DNA of 29,831 nt from JBHIDJ01 sp046760105. Its GTDB lineage: Bacteria; Pseudomonadota; Gammaproteobacteria; Acidiferrobacterales; SPGG2. Under the pieces are notes generated by a model that made no database searches, had not been told where the DNA came from, and was given only the letters and a program-made list of their open reading frames with translations. How positions within the stretch are numbered: the stretch's first letter is position 1; each line of letters opens with the position of its first letter. Positions 8,230 through 15,945 of this stretch are shown piece after piece. The translations under genes and the position numbers were made by a program. Location of the stretch: positions 1 to 29,831 of the forward strand of contig JBHIDJ010000024.1 of the NCBI GenBank assembly GCA_046760105.1, read 5' to 3'.

Positions 8230-8634
8230 TCAGCGTTGTTTCGGCCATGCAGTAATGCGCGAAGCGGTGGCGCGGCGCGGGTGTAGCTCCTCCAGCAGCA
8301 GCCCAAGTAGACCCCAGAAATGGCTCTCATCTGGGTACCCGACAATGCGTCCTACTTCGCGACGGTCATCCACCAGAACAAAGATCGGTGTGTAGACCAC
8401 CGACTCAAGGATATACAGCTCGGCCGGTCTCCGCTCATCGATATCAAGCCTACGCAGTGGCGCTGCACGCCCTTCGGCTGTCTTCGAGTAGATTAAACCG
8501 ACATCGAGCTCCCACGCTTCGCACCACGCACACAGCGGCGAGTGAAACATGATCAGTTGGGCGCCCTGAGCCGAGGTTGCTGCCACAACGCAGAGACAGA
8601 CACCAACGGCGCTAAGCAGACGACGGATCAACAT
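8230..8634 (-). CDS. soxS: SoxS-like periplasmic thioredoxin-fold protein
   Basis: 134 residues from ATG 8634. A signal peptide (IRRLLSAVGVCLCVVAATSA) is followed by a thioredoxin fold with the redox pair Cys35 and Cys38 in MFHSPLCAWCEAWELDVG. Other features are PLRRLDIDE and VVYTPIFVLVDDRREVGRI, with a cis-Pro region at YTP. In Paracoccus-type Sox systems SoxS is a thiol-disulfide protein that reactivates SoxY. It starts 22 bases after the soxW stop and ends 14 bases before the next gene. Distinguishing SoxS from another small thioredoxin relies on gene order and the CAWC context. Confidence 0.85.
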   Translation of the reverse strand: MLIRRLLSAVGVCLCVVAATSAQGAQLIMFHSPLCAWCEAWELDVGLIYSKTAEGRAAPLRRLDIDERRPAELYILESVVYTPIFVLVDDRREVGRIVGYPDESHFWGLLGLLLEELHPRRATASRITAWPKQR

Positions 8635-8656
8635 ATTCACTTCGAACCGACTGAGC

Positions 8657-9289
8657 TCACCACGTGTCGGGCTCAATGCCCTTGGCTTTCAGTGCTGCAA
8701 ACTTTTCTTGCAGATAACGCTGAAACGTCGCGCGCTCGTACACTTTGTCGTTGATGAACTCAAACATGGAAATGAAATGAAACGGCTTGAAGTAGCCAGG
8801 CATTCGCGCAACTTCAAGATCTGCACCTGACTTGGCCTCCGCTTTTTCCACTGATTCGGGGAAAAATTGGATGGTTGGGGTGAAGTTCACGCGCCACTTT
8901 AGGGCGAGCTTTCGTTCTCCAAGCGTCTCGCCGTCGAAATCGGTGACCTCGCGCGCGCCCCAGAGATTGAGTTGCACAATTCCGAAATGATTGCGGACAT
9001 ATTCGTTGATCTCGGGGCGGGCGAGATTGACATAATGCATTTCTCTGCAGTATGGACAGCCCTTCTGCTCCCACACGATGGCAAACCGCCTACCTTGGCT
9101 CCTAGCTTCCTCAAGATCCTCGGCTAAGTCGAGAAAGGTCTGCATAAACCAAGGCTGGGTATGGAGTCCGTCGTCCGTCATTTCGGGGGTATACTGCTGT
9201 GCCGTCCGAACCTTCGGCGTTGTCACCCCGCCCGCTAGCATGATCCCCGTTGCCAGCAGCGCCTTGCCGAATTGCCGTCTGTTAATCAC
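8657..9289 (-). CDS. soxW: SoxW-like thioredoxin
   Basis: 210 residues. The N-terminus NRRQFGKALLATGIMLAGG looks like a Tat or membrane-anchored signal. The thioredoxin active site is WEQKGCPYCREMH (Cys78, Cys81), and the fold continues through RVNFTPTIQFF with the cis-Pro. SoxW works with the CcdA/SoxV membrane protein to deliver electrons to the Sox system. GTG start; the ribosome binding site is weak. It is the first gene of a three-gene unit and has an FNR-type box 119-132 bases upstream of its start. Confidence 0.88.
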   Translation of the reverse strand: MINRRQFGKALLATGIMLAGGVTTPKVRTAQQYTPEMTDDGLHTQPWFMQTFLDLAEDLEEARSQGRRFAIVWEQKGCPYCREMHYVNLARPEINEYVRNHFGIVQLNLWGAREVTDFDGETLGERKLALKWRVNFTPTIQFFPESVEKAEAKSGADLEVARMPGYFKPFHFISMFEFINDKVYERATFQRYLQEKFAALKAKGIEPDTW

Positions 9290-9407
9290 GGAGCACGCCT
9301 GCTGCGGTCGTGCGCTTCAATCAGATTCTTGACCATATGTAATATAGTCATCCATGAGTCCTCAACACGTGGTTACCGCCGAATACTATGATTGTCGACC
9401 TTTTTCA

Positions 9408-9421
9408 TTGATCGAGATCAA
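9408..9421. promoter_or_regulatory. FNR/ANR-type box upstream of soxW
   Basis: TTGATCGAGATCAA is a perfect match to the FNR-family consensus TTGAT-N4-ATCAA. On the - strand a -10-like TAGTAT (9383-9388) lies about 29 bases from the box centre, close to the spacing of a class II FNR-activated promoter (box near -41.5). It lies between the soxW start and the 3' end of the transporter gene, so soxW is the likely target. Confidence 0.65.
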
Positions 9422-9503
9422 AATTTTGTGGCAGGGCGCCAGAGCTATGCCGCGATCCTTAAATAGCGGGTCCTAGTCCGGTGCCTTTATCCCGCGTTCG
9501 CAT

Positions 9504-10658
9504 CTAAGACGCCGCCGCCTTTTTGCCGGTCGCTGGCAACAACTTCAGGTCTACCAGGGCCGAATGCAAGGCCCCCAAAAATCCTCGATTCTCCAGCAAA
9601 TAATACTCCACCTTCATGGTCAGGGCGCTGCCCAAGATAATGGTCACCAGCGTGATGACCGGGCCGATCGCGAGTGCGGACATGCCGGTCACCGCTTGGC
9701 CGATGGTGCAGCCCAAGGCAATCACGCCACCAAAGCCCATCAGCACACCACCGATCATGTGACGGATCATATCGCTGCGGTTGGTGAAGGCCTCGATACG
9801 GAAATTGCCTGACAATACAGCATACAAGAATGATCCCGCGATGACGCCGAAGACCGCCGCAACGCCGAAACCAATGGTCGCACCGGTAAAAGTCATCAGG
9901 TACTGCAAATTGTTTCCCACAGGCGCAACGAACGTGAAGGACTCGAGGCGAAGCGGTTCAAACTCGTCGAACCCGAGGACGCCCGTAATGTACCAACCCG
10001 CGATCACGCAGAGCCCAACGACAAGCCCGCTTAGGATGTTGTCAAAGCTTCTCCTGAAGTCCGTGCTCGCAAACGCAAAGACAACCAGTGCAAGACCGAT
10101 GATTGCAGCCGTGACCAGACTAATCAGTCTGATATCGGCGAAACCGCTTACAGCTGCAATCACGTTGGCCATGCCCTGATGCTGCAGCTCATACGAGGTG
10201 AGATCCACGTTTGTCACCTCGATGACATTCACGCGGAGCAGTGCGAGCAGTCCGCGCAGGGTCATATAGGCGGTGATGCCAAGCAGAAGCATTACCACCA
10301 GGGACTTGAGATTACCGCCACCAATACGCACGAGCGTACGCTGGCCACACCCCGAGCCCAGGGTCATGCCTATACCAAAGAGCAGCCCTCCGAGCAGATG
10401 CCCCAGCCAACCGAAGTTAGCGGTTAGGTAGATCGATTTCCTGAGATCGATATAACCGGCCGCCTGCAGGATCTGCGTACCAATGATGGCGATACCGATG
10501 GCGAGGAACCAGGCGCGCAATCGTCGCTTGTCGCCCATATTCACCCAATCGCTCACGGCGCCCATCGTGCAAAAACTGGTTTTGTTCGCCACGCCACCAA
10601 AAACGACCGCGACGAGAAAACCCCACAGAGCGACAGCATGCACATTCTCCAATTCCAT
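9504..10658 (-). CDS. YeeE/YedE (SoxT-like) sulfur transporter
   Basis: 384 residues from ATG 10658, which has a GAGGT site 7 bases before it. A multi-pass membrane protein with the conserved cysteine-bearing motifs of the family: NKTSFCTMGAVSDW near the N-terminus, TLGSGCGQRTLVRIGGG in the first half and GGVIALGCTIGQAVTGMS in the second. The two halves resemble each other, as in the thiosulfate-uptake protein TsuA. In sox clusters such proteins (SoxT) are thought to import thiosulfate or sulfur for signalling or for cytoplasmic oxidation. Direction and substrate cannot be told from sequence. It sits between fccAB and soxW on the same strand. Confidence 0.88.
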   Translation of the reverse strand: MELENVHAVALWGFLVAVVFGGVANKTSFCTMGAVSDWVNMGDKRRLRAWFLAIGIAIIGTQILQAAGYIDLRKSIYLTANFGWLGHLLGGLLFGIGMTLGSGCGQRTLVRIGGGNLKSLVVMLLLGITAYMTLRGLLALLRVNVIEVTNVDLTSYELQHQGMANVIAAVSGFADIRLISLVTAAIIGLALVVFAFASTDFRRSFDNILSGLVVGLCVIAGWYITGVLGFDEFEPLRLESFTFVAPVGNNLQYLMTFTGATIGFGVAAVFGVIAGSFLYAVLSGNFRIEAFTNRSDMIRHMIGGVLMGFGGVIALGCTIGQAVTGMSALAIGPVITLVTIILGSALTMKVEYYLLENRGFLGALHSALVDLKLLPATGKKAAAS

Positions 10659-10846
10659 GAGGTACCTCACGACTGTGTTACCGCCACGACTTCTAACACG
10701 CCAAGGCTTGTCGGCTATTATGCCTGATCGTGATATCAACGCGAACGCTCCAAGACAAAGGGCAACGGCACTGCATGACCACCTGTTGTTGGCTCTTCTT
10801 CAGCGGCTACGGGAGAAGGTCGGGTCCATAAAGCTATATATAGGAC

Positions 10847-10869
10847 AGGGACGGCCAAAGGCCGTCCCT
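10847..10869 (-). terminator. Hairpin downstream of fccB
   Basis: Perfect inverted repeat AGGGACGGCC (10847-10856) and GGCCGTCCCT (10860-10869) with a three-base loop, 31 bases after the fccB stop on the - strand. It is GC-rich and very stable but lacks a U-run, so termination may be partial or Rho-assisted. It separates fccAB from the transporter gene. Confidence 0.6.
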
Positions 10870-10899
10870 CCCTTGTCAGTCGGAACCGCAATTCAACGG

Positions 10900-12180
10900 T
10901 TATGCGAAGGCGTCAGCGGTAATGCTCAAGTACCATCCTACGGCGTATCTTGCTTCGTCCCTGCGGAACGCATCCGTGGCGTTCTTAGGACTGACGCCGC
11001 CCGCCCCCTTGACCTTGATAATATCCTTGCCCGACAAGCGATACACCGCCGCCACGGAAATCCCGTACTTGGGACCGACCAGGCTGTAGCACGTGTTGAC
11101 GTAGGAAGGGTCGGGCATGGTCTGGCCACTCAAGCTTGCCACGATCGCGGCCGCACAGACCTTGGCTTCGCTATTGGCGGCAAAGCCGGACTTGGGCAGC
11201 GGGCTGGCCACAGCGGCATCGCCGATGACATGAATGTCCTTCTGTACAGTGGACTCGAAGGTTCTTTGGTTCACCCCACACCAGCCATCCCTGCCGGTCA
11301 GCCCCGCACTGTGGGCTATCGCACCCGCCTTCTGCGGCGGGATGATGTTTAGCACGTCACCTTTCTGGGACTCGCCGAACACAGGATGTATCGTCCTAGT
11401 TTTCACATCGACGGCTTCGATCGTGCCTCCGTCGCTTCCTTTCACCCATTCAATCATCCCCGGATAAAGCTTTTGCCATCCCTGCATGAACAGCGGCTGC
11501 TTGGAGAACTTGTCCTTAGCATCGTAGATCAAAATCTTGGATCTGGGTTTGGCCTGCTTGAGATAGTGCGCAATCATGCTCGCCCGCTCGTATGGTCCCG
11601 GCGGACAACGGAATGGATTGCCCGGAGGCGCAATGATCACGATACCGCCATCCTTCATCGCCTCGAGTTGTTTACGCAGAATCAACGTCTGCTCCCCAGC
11701 CTTCCACGCGTGCGGAATCGTCCGACTCGCCGCCTCGTCATAACCCTCGATCGCTCCCCATTGAAAGTCGATGCCCGGAGAAACGACCAAACGGTCATAT
11801 CGTAGGCGCTTTCCGTCGGCCAGCGTAACCCTCTTGGCTGCCGGGTCGACGGCCGTGACATTGTCGTGAATCACCTTGACGCCATGCGTTTTACGCAACT
11901 TATCGTAGCTATGGGTGATCGTACCGATGTCCTGTAGTCCACCCAAGACAGCGTTGCTGAACGGGCATGTGACGAACTTGCTGTCGCGCTCGACCAACGT
12001 GACCTTGATGCCTGGGGCGAGCTTGCGAATATATTTAGCACAGGTGGCGCCGCCAAAGCCGCCACCCACCACCACGACGCGACCCCGTGCCGCTTGCGTG
12101 ATACTCGGCCAACCCAACGTCGATGCAGCGCCGACCGCGCCCGTCAATTTGATAAAATCCCTACGCGTAAAGTTGCTCAT
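10900..12180 (-). CDS. fccB: FccB/SoxF, flavoprotein subunit of sulfide dehydrogenase
   Basis: 426 residues. FAD-containing subunit of periplasmic flavocytochrome c, which oxidises sulfide to sulfur and passes electrons to the cytochrome subunit. A Tat signal (FTRRDFIKLTGAVGAASTLG) precedes the FAD dinucleotide motif RVVVVGGGFGGATCAKYIRK. The redox-active cysteines expected in this family fit FVTCPFSNAVLGG and DGWCGVNQRTFES. The second FAD motif is DIHVIGDAAVASPLPKSGF. ATG with a strong GGAGG site, 19 bases after fccA. Confidence 0.93.
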   Translation of the reverse strand: MSNFTRRDFIKLTGAVGAASTLGWPSITQAARGRVVVVGGGFGGATCAKYIRKLAPGIKVTLVERDSKFVTCPFSNAVLGGLQDIGTITHSYDKLRKTHGVKVIHDNVTAVDPAAKRVTLADGKRLRYDRLVVSPGIDFQWGAIEGYDEAASRTIPHAWKAGEQTLILRKQLEAMKDGGIVIIAPPGNPFRCPPGPYERASMIAHYLKQAKPRSKILIYDAKDKFSKQPLFMQGWQKLYPGMIEWVKGSDGGTIEAVDVKTRTIHPVFGESQKGDVLNIIPPQKAGAIAHSAGLTGRDGWCGVNQRTFESTVQKDIHVIGDAAVASPLPKSGFAANSEAKVCAAAIVASLSGQTMPDPSYVNTCYSLVGPKYGISVAAVYRLSGKDIIKVKGAGGVSPKNATDAFRRDEARYAVGWYLSITADAFA

Positions 12181-12199
12181 ACCTGCAACCTCCTGTGTC

Positions 12200-12517
12200 T
12201 TATTTACGAGTCGCGAAGTACTCTGCGATTAGTTTGATCTCCTGGTCCGTGTAGCCTTTGGCGTGTCGCCCCATTACAGTGGAGTCACGCTCGCCCGAGC
12301 GAAATTCTTTCAGCGCGGTCTCTATGAAATCCATCGACTTTCCGGCGATGCTGGGAATCGATCCCGGGCTTTTGCCGTCGGTCCCATGGCAGCCCGCGCA
12401 GGAGACACTGAGCATCGCACCCCGACTCAAGTCAGCCGCTTGGCTCGAGACCGCCAGCAGCAACAAGCTCAGGACGCCGGCCACCGACATGGTTAGGACT
12501 CGAAATGACCTCTGCAT
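12200..12517 (-). CDS. fccA: Monoheme cytochrome c, FccA/SoxE-like
   Basis: 105 residues from ATG 12517 (site GGAGGTGAA). A signal peptide ending near SSQAADLS and one haem c site, VSCAGCHGTDGKSPGSIPSI. The likely axial Met lies in STVMGRHAKGYTDQEI. Its place directly before fccB marks it as the cytochrome partner that accepts electrons from FccB and hands them to the respiratory chain. Like the c553-type subunits of several sulfide dehydrogenases it is monoheme, whereas some phototroph FccA proteins are diheme. A longer in-frame start at 12607 exists but would spoil the signal peptide. Confidence 0.9.
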   Translation of the reverse strand: MQRSFRVLTMSVAGVLSLLLLAVSSQAADLSRGAMLSVSCAGCHGTDGKSPGSIPSIAGKSMDFIETALKEFRSGERDSTVMGRHAKGYTDQEIKLIAEYFATRK

Positions 12518-12593
12518 TGTTTCACCTCCGTTTGCCTGCCTAGTGACCCACACAAAACGGTTAACTAAAAGATCACGGGGGGGTCTTTTTTCC

Positions 12594-12607
12594 TTGACCT
12601 GAATCAA
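12594..12607. promoter_or_regulatory. FNR/ANR-type box upstream of fccAB
   Basis: TTGACCTGAATCAA matches nine of the ten conserved bases of TTGAT-N4-ATCAA. On the - strand, a TTTAGT element (12564-12569) sits about 34 bases from the box centre, at a spacing fit for an activator-dependent promoter. The box is 77-90 bases before the fccA ATG. Confidence 0.5.
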
Positions 12608-13039
12608 GACGGGCTTCCTTCGACTGGAGGCAGTCTACCACCTCCCGATAGACCCACAAGTCTCCATCGTGCGCTGCCCGCAGGCTTTGATTGGCCTATG
12701 TTTTAGGCTACCCGCCACAAAATCCCGAGATTCAGTGGCGATAGCGCATCGACTGTCGCACGTTATTATGTCCCTCTATGCTAAAAAGCTTGTTAGCAAA
12801 ACGGTTAACAATTTCAAACGCTTATTGCCTTAAGGCTACGCGTAGCGTTAAAATCTCCGGCAGGTAGTCTATGTGGAAGGCCGAGAGAGCTGCGAGGCTC
12901 AGCGGCCAACTCCTCCTCTACCGAGGGCATTCCCGGGCCCATGTTTGCCAGGGAAGACGCTCACGGTCCCGCAGGCGTTACCCCCGCATCCGTGTCCGTG
13001 GCCAGGCGCTATCTCTCACACAGATTTCGAGGTGAGCAA
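12608..13039. other. Non-coding stretch between divergent fccA and small membrane gene
   Basis: No convincing gene. It holds a perfect 12-base palindrome, GCTACGCGTAGC (12835-12846), next to the palindrome GCCTTAAGGC (12828-12837). An outer pair AACGC (12817-12821) and GCGTT (12845-12849) could close over both. This may be an operator region or a leader structure for the downstream small gene. Promoters for fccA (leftward) and for the small gene (rightward) must lie here. Confidence 0.45.
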
Positions 13040-13279
13040 ATGGTCTGGTTGTTGATTATCGGGTCAATCGCGGTTGTTTGTCTCTTGGCGTTCCGCCCTG
13101 ATGTGGTAGCAGCATTCTGGGCGACCGTTACCATCGTCTGTTTCGCATTTCTGATGCGTGAGATGTTCGACGAATGGTTCGGACGCGAACGCCAGGATCG
13201 CCGCCGCGGACCTGGTCGTCGTAAAGAAGACAGAACGTGGAGTCGCATCAACTATAAATCTTACAACCACCCGAGTTAA
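13040..13279 (+). CDS. Small membrane protein with basic RR/ED tail
   Basis: 79 residues from ATG 13040, chosen because GAGGTGA lies seven bases before it; the frame is open further upstream without a comparable site. Two hydrophobic segments (VWLLIIGSIAVVCLLAF and VVAAFWATVTIVCFAFLM) are followed by a charged tail, FDEWFGRERQDRRRGPGRR, then KEDRTWSRI. The tail matches the C-terminus of the small basic protein encoded at 14439-14627 (DRR-x-G-x-G-RR-x-ED-x-x-W-x-RI). Function not recognised; a membrane anchor presenting a positively charged tail to the cytoplasm is the simplest reading. Confidence 0.65.
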   Translation: MVWLLIIGSIAVVCLLAFRPDVVAAFWATVTIVCFAFLMREMFDEWFGRERQDRRRGPGRRKEDRTWSRINYKSYNHPS

Positions 13280-13394
13280 TGACACCCCAAAGGCTCAAAG
13301 TCTCTTCTACTCATCCCCGCTAACGCTTGATCCAGGCGGCAAGCTCATCAAGCCTTTCAAGAGATCCGTTCTCCGCGCCGTTCAAACTCCTCGG

Positions 13395-14231
13395 TCAGGA
13401 CTGCACGGCTGGCACCCACGCCGTTGTGCGGCCCGCAATCGTGATATGCTCGATCGGCTCACCATGTACCGTCGTGGCGTCGCAGCGTTTTCGCCATCGT
13501 CGGTGGAAGAGCCAAGTTCGTGGGTAGCGCTCATCCTCTGCGTTGGCGGCTACGGCCGTTTCGATGACCGATTTCAGCTTGCGCCGAAGCAACCTCGCTT
13601 CGTGGTCGCTCAGCGAGTCAGCACGACGTCGAGGGTCTATCCCCGCCTGATAAAGCACCTCGTCAGCGATCCAGTTCCCGACTCCGGCAGCGAAGCGTTG
13701 GTTCAAAAGCAAAGACTTGATAACCGCAGATCGTTTTCGAAGCACTTTTACAAAGGCTTTCGGGCCCGGAAGCGCTAGCAGTGGATCAAAGCCGAGTTCG
13801 TTGATTGGTGGCTCGTTCATCGGGTCGTCTCGAAGGAGAATGCGTCCCAGCCGCCGTGCGTCGGTCATGACCAGCTCGCCCCCGTTATCAAAGAAGAGAC
13901 AGATCTTCACGAACCGCGGCGGCCAATGCGCGTCGTTTTCCTTTGGACCGGACTTTAACTGCAAACTACCGGTTGATGGGATACGAAACGCCCCAGTCAT
14001 TCCAAAGTGGAACAGGGGATGTGGTGGCCGGTCGAGCTGAAACCAAAGCTGCTTGCCTCGGCGGCACACCGCGAGCACTTTCTTAGTCTCGAGCGCGTGT
14101 CGGAACGTCGCTGCCCCCAACCCCTGAAAAACGATCGTGTCTTTCGCGCACCAGACCTTGACCACGGCGCGCCCACGCGCAACCCGCTCGGCCAACTTGC
14201 GACCGCGTTCGACTTCCGGCAACTCCGGCAT
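13395..14231 (-). CDS. mutM: Fpg/MutM-type DNA glycosylase with zincless finger
   Basis: 278 residues. Bifunctional glycosylase/AP lyase of base-excision repair that removes oxidised purines. The N-terminus PELPEVERGRKLAERVARG supplies the catalytic Pro2 and Glu3; FHFGMTGAFRI and the helix-two-turn-helix motif NQRFAAGVGNWIADEVLYQA are present. The C-terminal finger (HRRWRKRCDATTVHGEPIEH, then ITIAGRTTAWVP) keeps one Cys and lacks the usual four zinc cysteines, so it is a zincless finger like those of plant Fpg and NEIL1-type enzymes. It starts with ATG and has no close operon partner. Confidence 0.88.
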   Translation of the reverse strand: MPELPEVERGRKLAERVARGRAVVKVWCAKDTIVFQGLGAATFRHALETKKVLAVCRRGKQLWFQLDRPPHPLFHFGMTGAFRIPSTGSLQLKSGPKENDAHWPPRFVKICLFFDNGGELVMTDARRLGRILLRDDPMNEPPINELGFDPLLALPGPKAFVKVLRKRSAVIKSLLLNQRFAAGVGNWIADEVLYQAGIDPRRRADSLSDHEARLLRRKLKSVIETAVAANAEDERYPRTWLFHRRWRKRCDATTVHGEPIEHITIAGRTTAWVPAVQS

Positions 14232-14438
14232 GGCGATTTGTTAACACATTGTCGGGGGCGCTGGAAGATAGAACCGCTGGGTACGCCCCGATTGCTGCGC
14301 GACAAAAGCCGTACCTTTTGTGGTTACTCAGAGTTACTTAGATGAGTTCGAGATCCGGCAGCTTGTTGGAGAAGGAGTTGATTAACGCACTACCGCCACG
14401 GTCATCATTACCCGGCACGTGTTCCAAGGCTTGAACCG

Positions 14439-14627
14439 TTAGTCAAACTTGGAGCTGATGCGATCCCATACTTTGTCTTCGCCGCGACGACCAAACCCAT
14501 GGCGTCGATCCTCGTCTTTTGGATCCCAACGTGACTTGCCGCGGCGCTCCGATGTGCGACGCCTAGCTGTTGTACGTCTTTCAGACCCCTTGCGGGCCTT
14601 GGATTTGCGAGTTTTCCTTTTTTTCAC
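14439..14627 (-). CDS. Small highly basic protein with RR/ED motif
   Basis: 62 residues from GTG 14627, which has AAGGG eight bases before it. The frame stays open to ATG 14786, but the extra N-terminal part looks non-coding. The sequence is very rich in Lys and Arg (KKRKTRKSKARKGSERR, then TARRRTSERRGKSRWDPKDE), ending DRRHGFGRRGEDKVWDRISS. The end repeats the motif of the membrane protein at 13040-13279. It could bind nucleic acid or the membrane surface; no known family is recognised. Confidence 0.55.
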   Translation of the reverse strand: MKKRKTRKSKARKGSERRTTARRRTSERRGKSRWDPKDEDRRHGFGRRGEDKVWDRISSKFD

Positions 14628-15012
14628 GACTAGCCCTTGTCTGCTGTGAGCGTCATTTATAAATATAGACGGCAAATCGAGGTCGCGCCTCCCTGGCACG
14701 GCTGGGGCACCTCGCGCCACCGTGAGGGCTAAATCCCCGCTCATAGGGCACATTTCAGCGCCTGTGTTAAGCGCTTCCCGAGGCAATAGTGCCCCCCAAG
14801 GGGGTACCCCTTGACACCTTCAGGAAATCAGGCGTCTGCAGGCGGGTCATCTACGTGACAAACGGTCAGGCCATGAGATCACTCGCTCGCCATGGTCAAG
14901 GAACGCACGCGAGACTCGTCCTTTCATAGGGTGTCGGAATTAGAGCCTGGGATGGGGTTTCCGGCACAGCGCTATCGCTCGCCGAGCTTGAGCGTCAGGC
15001 CAGCCAGTATCG

Positions 15013-15705
15013 TCAAAATGCCAAGCGCAAGGCAAGCGATAAGTTATTCGCGGGCATCTCAATCACGCGATCCAGTACAAGCCCATGGGCATCGGCGCAG
15101 GCGGCAACATCAGTGACATCGCGAAGGCCCCAATCCGGATTCCGATGTTTCAGTGAGCGATCGAATTCTTCATTACTTGAAGACGTGTGCTGTCCATCTC
15201 GCATGAACGGACCGTAGATATACAGGAATGAGCCCGGCCTTAGCAGCGTCCGAGCTCCGGCCATCAAACCTTCACAAGCTTGCCATGGCGAGATGTGTAG
15301 TAGGTTGATACAAACCATGCCGTCAAATGTGTCTTCTATCTCCAAGTACCATTCAGGCCTGGTCACATCGACGTTTTTCGGTTGCCGGACGTTGTCCACG
15401 GCCGTATCCGCGATCCACCCAGCAATACTGACACGCGCCTGCGGGTGAGGATCACTGGGTACCCACTCAATATGTGGGCAAGCCTTAGCAAAGAAGGCAA
15501 CGTGTTGACCTGTCCCGCTCGCGATCTCCAAGACTTTTCCAGATGAAGGTAAAACGCCTTTGAGGACTTCGAGGATGGGACCTTGGTTGCGCGTCGCCGC
15601 GGGCGCAATGTGTTTGACGTGCTCGACGGTCTCGTCACTTACGGCAACAAGATATGAGGACTTTTCAGCCCATCGCTTGGGCGGCTCCGGATCAGTCATA
15701 GGCAT
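15013..15705 (-). CDS. DUF938 SAM-dependent methyltransferase-like protein
   Basis: 230 residues from ATG 15705; the frame is open upstream to 15822, and neither start has a good ribosome binding site. The DUF938 signatures are visible: HIAPAATRNQGPILEVLKGV, the SAM-binding motif VLEIASGTGQHVAFFAKACP, EWVPSDPHPQARVSIAGWI and the FDGMVCINLLHISPW region, ending RVIEMPANNLSLALRLA. Related to METTL26-type proteins of unknown substrate. Stand-alone gene; no operon partner within 100 bases. Confidence 0.85.
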   Translation of the reverse strand: MPMTDPEPPKRWAEKSSYLVAVSDETVEHVKHIAPAATRNQGPILEVLKGVLPSSGKVLEIASGTGQHVAFFAKACPHIEWVPSDPHPQARVSIAGWIADTAVDNVRQPKNVDVTRPEWYLEIEDTFDGMVCINLLHISPWQACEGLMAGARTLLRPGSFLYIYGPFMRDGQHTSSSNEEFDRSLKHRNPDWGLRDVTDVAACADAHGLVLDRVIEMPANNLSLALRLAF

Positions 15706-15945
15706 ATGATAATAAACGGCGCGCACAAGAGGAACACTGGAGACGGGAGGTGGATCTCGCTTACATGATACAAGACGGGCGTCGCGTTCCGCGTCGTTAT
15801 CCGCCACGCCTGTTCCACCCACAAACAGGTTTCTAAGCGAACTTCTGCGCCTACCGCTCTAGTGATGTTTAGATAACAGCTGCCGAGTGTAGCGATCTAC
15901 ACAAGAGTTTGAGAACAAATCTCGGTGTGAGGTCCTGGGAAGGCT

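Noticed and set aside
9317..9355. Twelve-residue leader-like ORF before soxW
   Set aside because: No recognisable attenuator sequence or strong ribosome binding site; chance occurrence is likely.
10725..10745. Possible third FNR box near the transporter start (gat...atcaa)
   Set aside because: The half-sites do not have the four-base spacing of an FNR site.
10483..11352. Long + strand ORF (289 codons) opposite the transporter and fccB
   Set aside because: It is antisense to two clear genes and the gap between them, with no family features or ribosome binding site.
13158..13778. 206-codon + strand ORF
   Set aside because: It overlaps the small membrane gene in another frame and is antisense to mutM.
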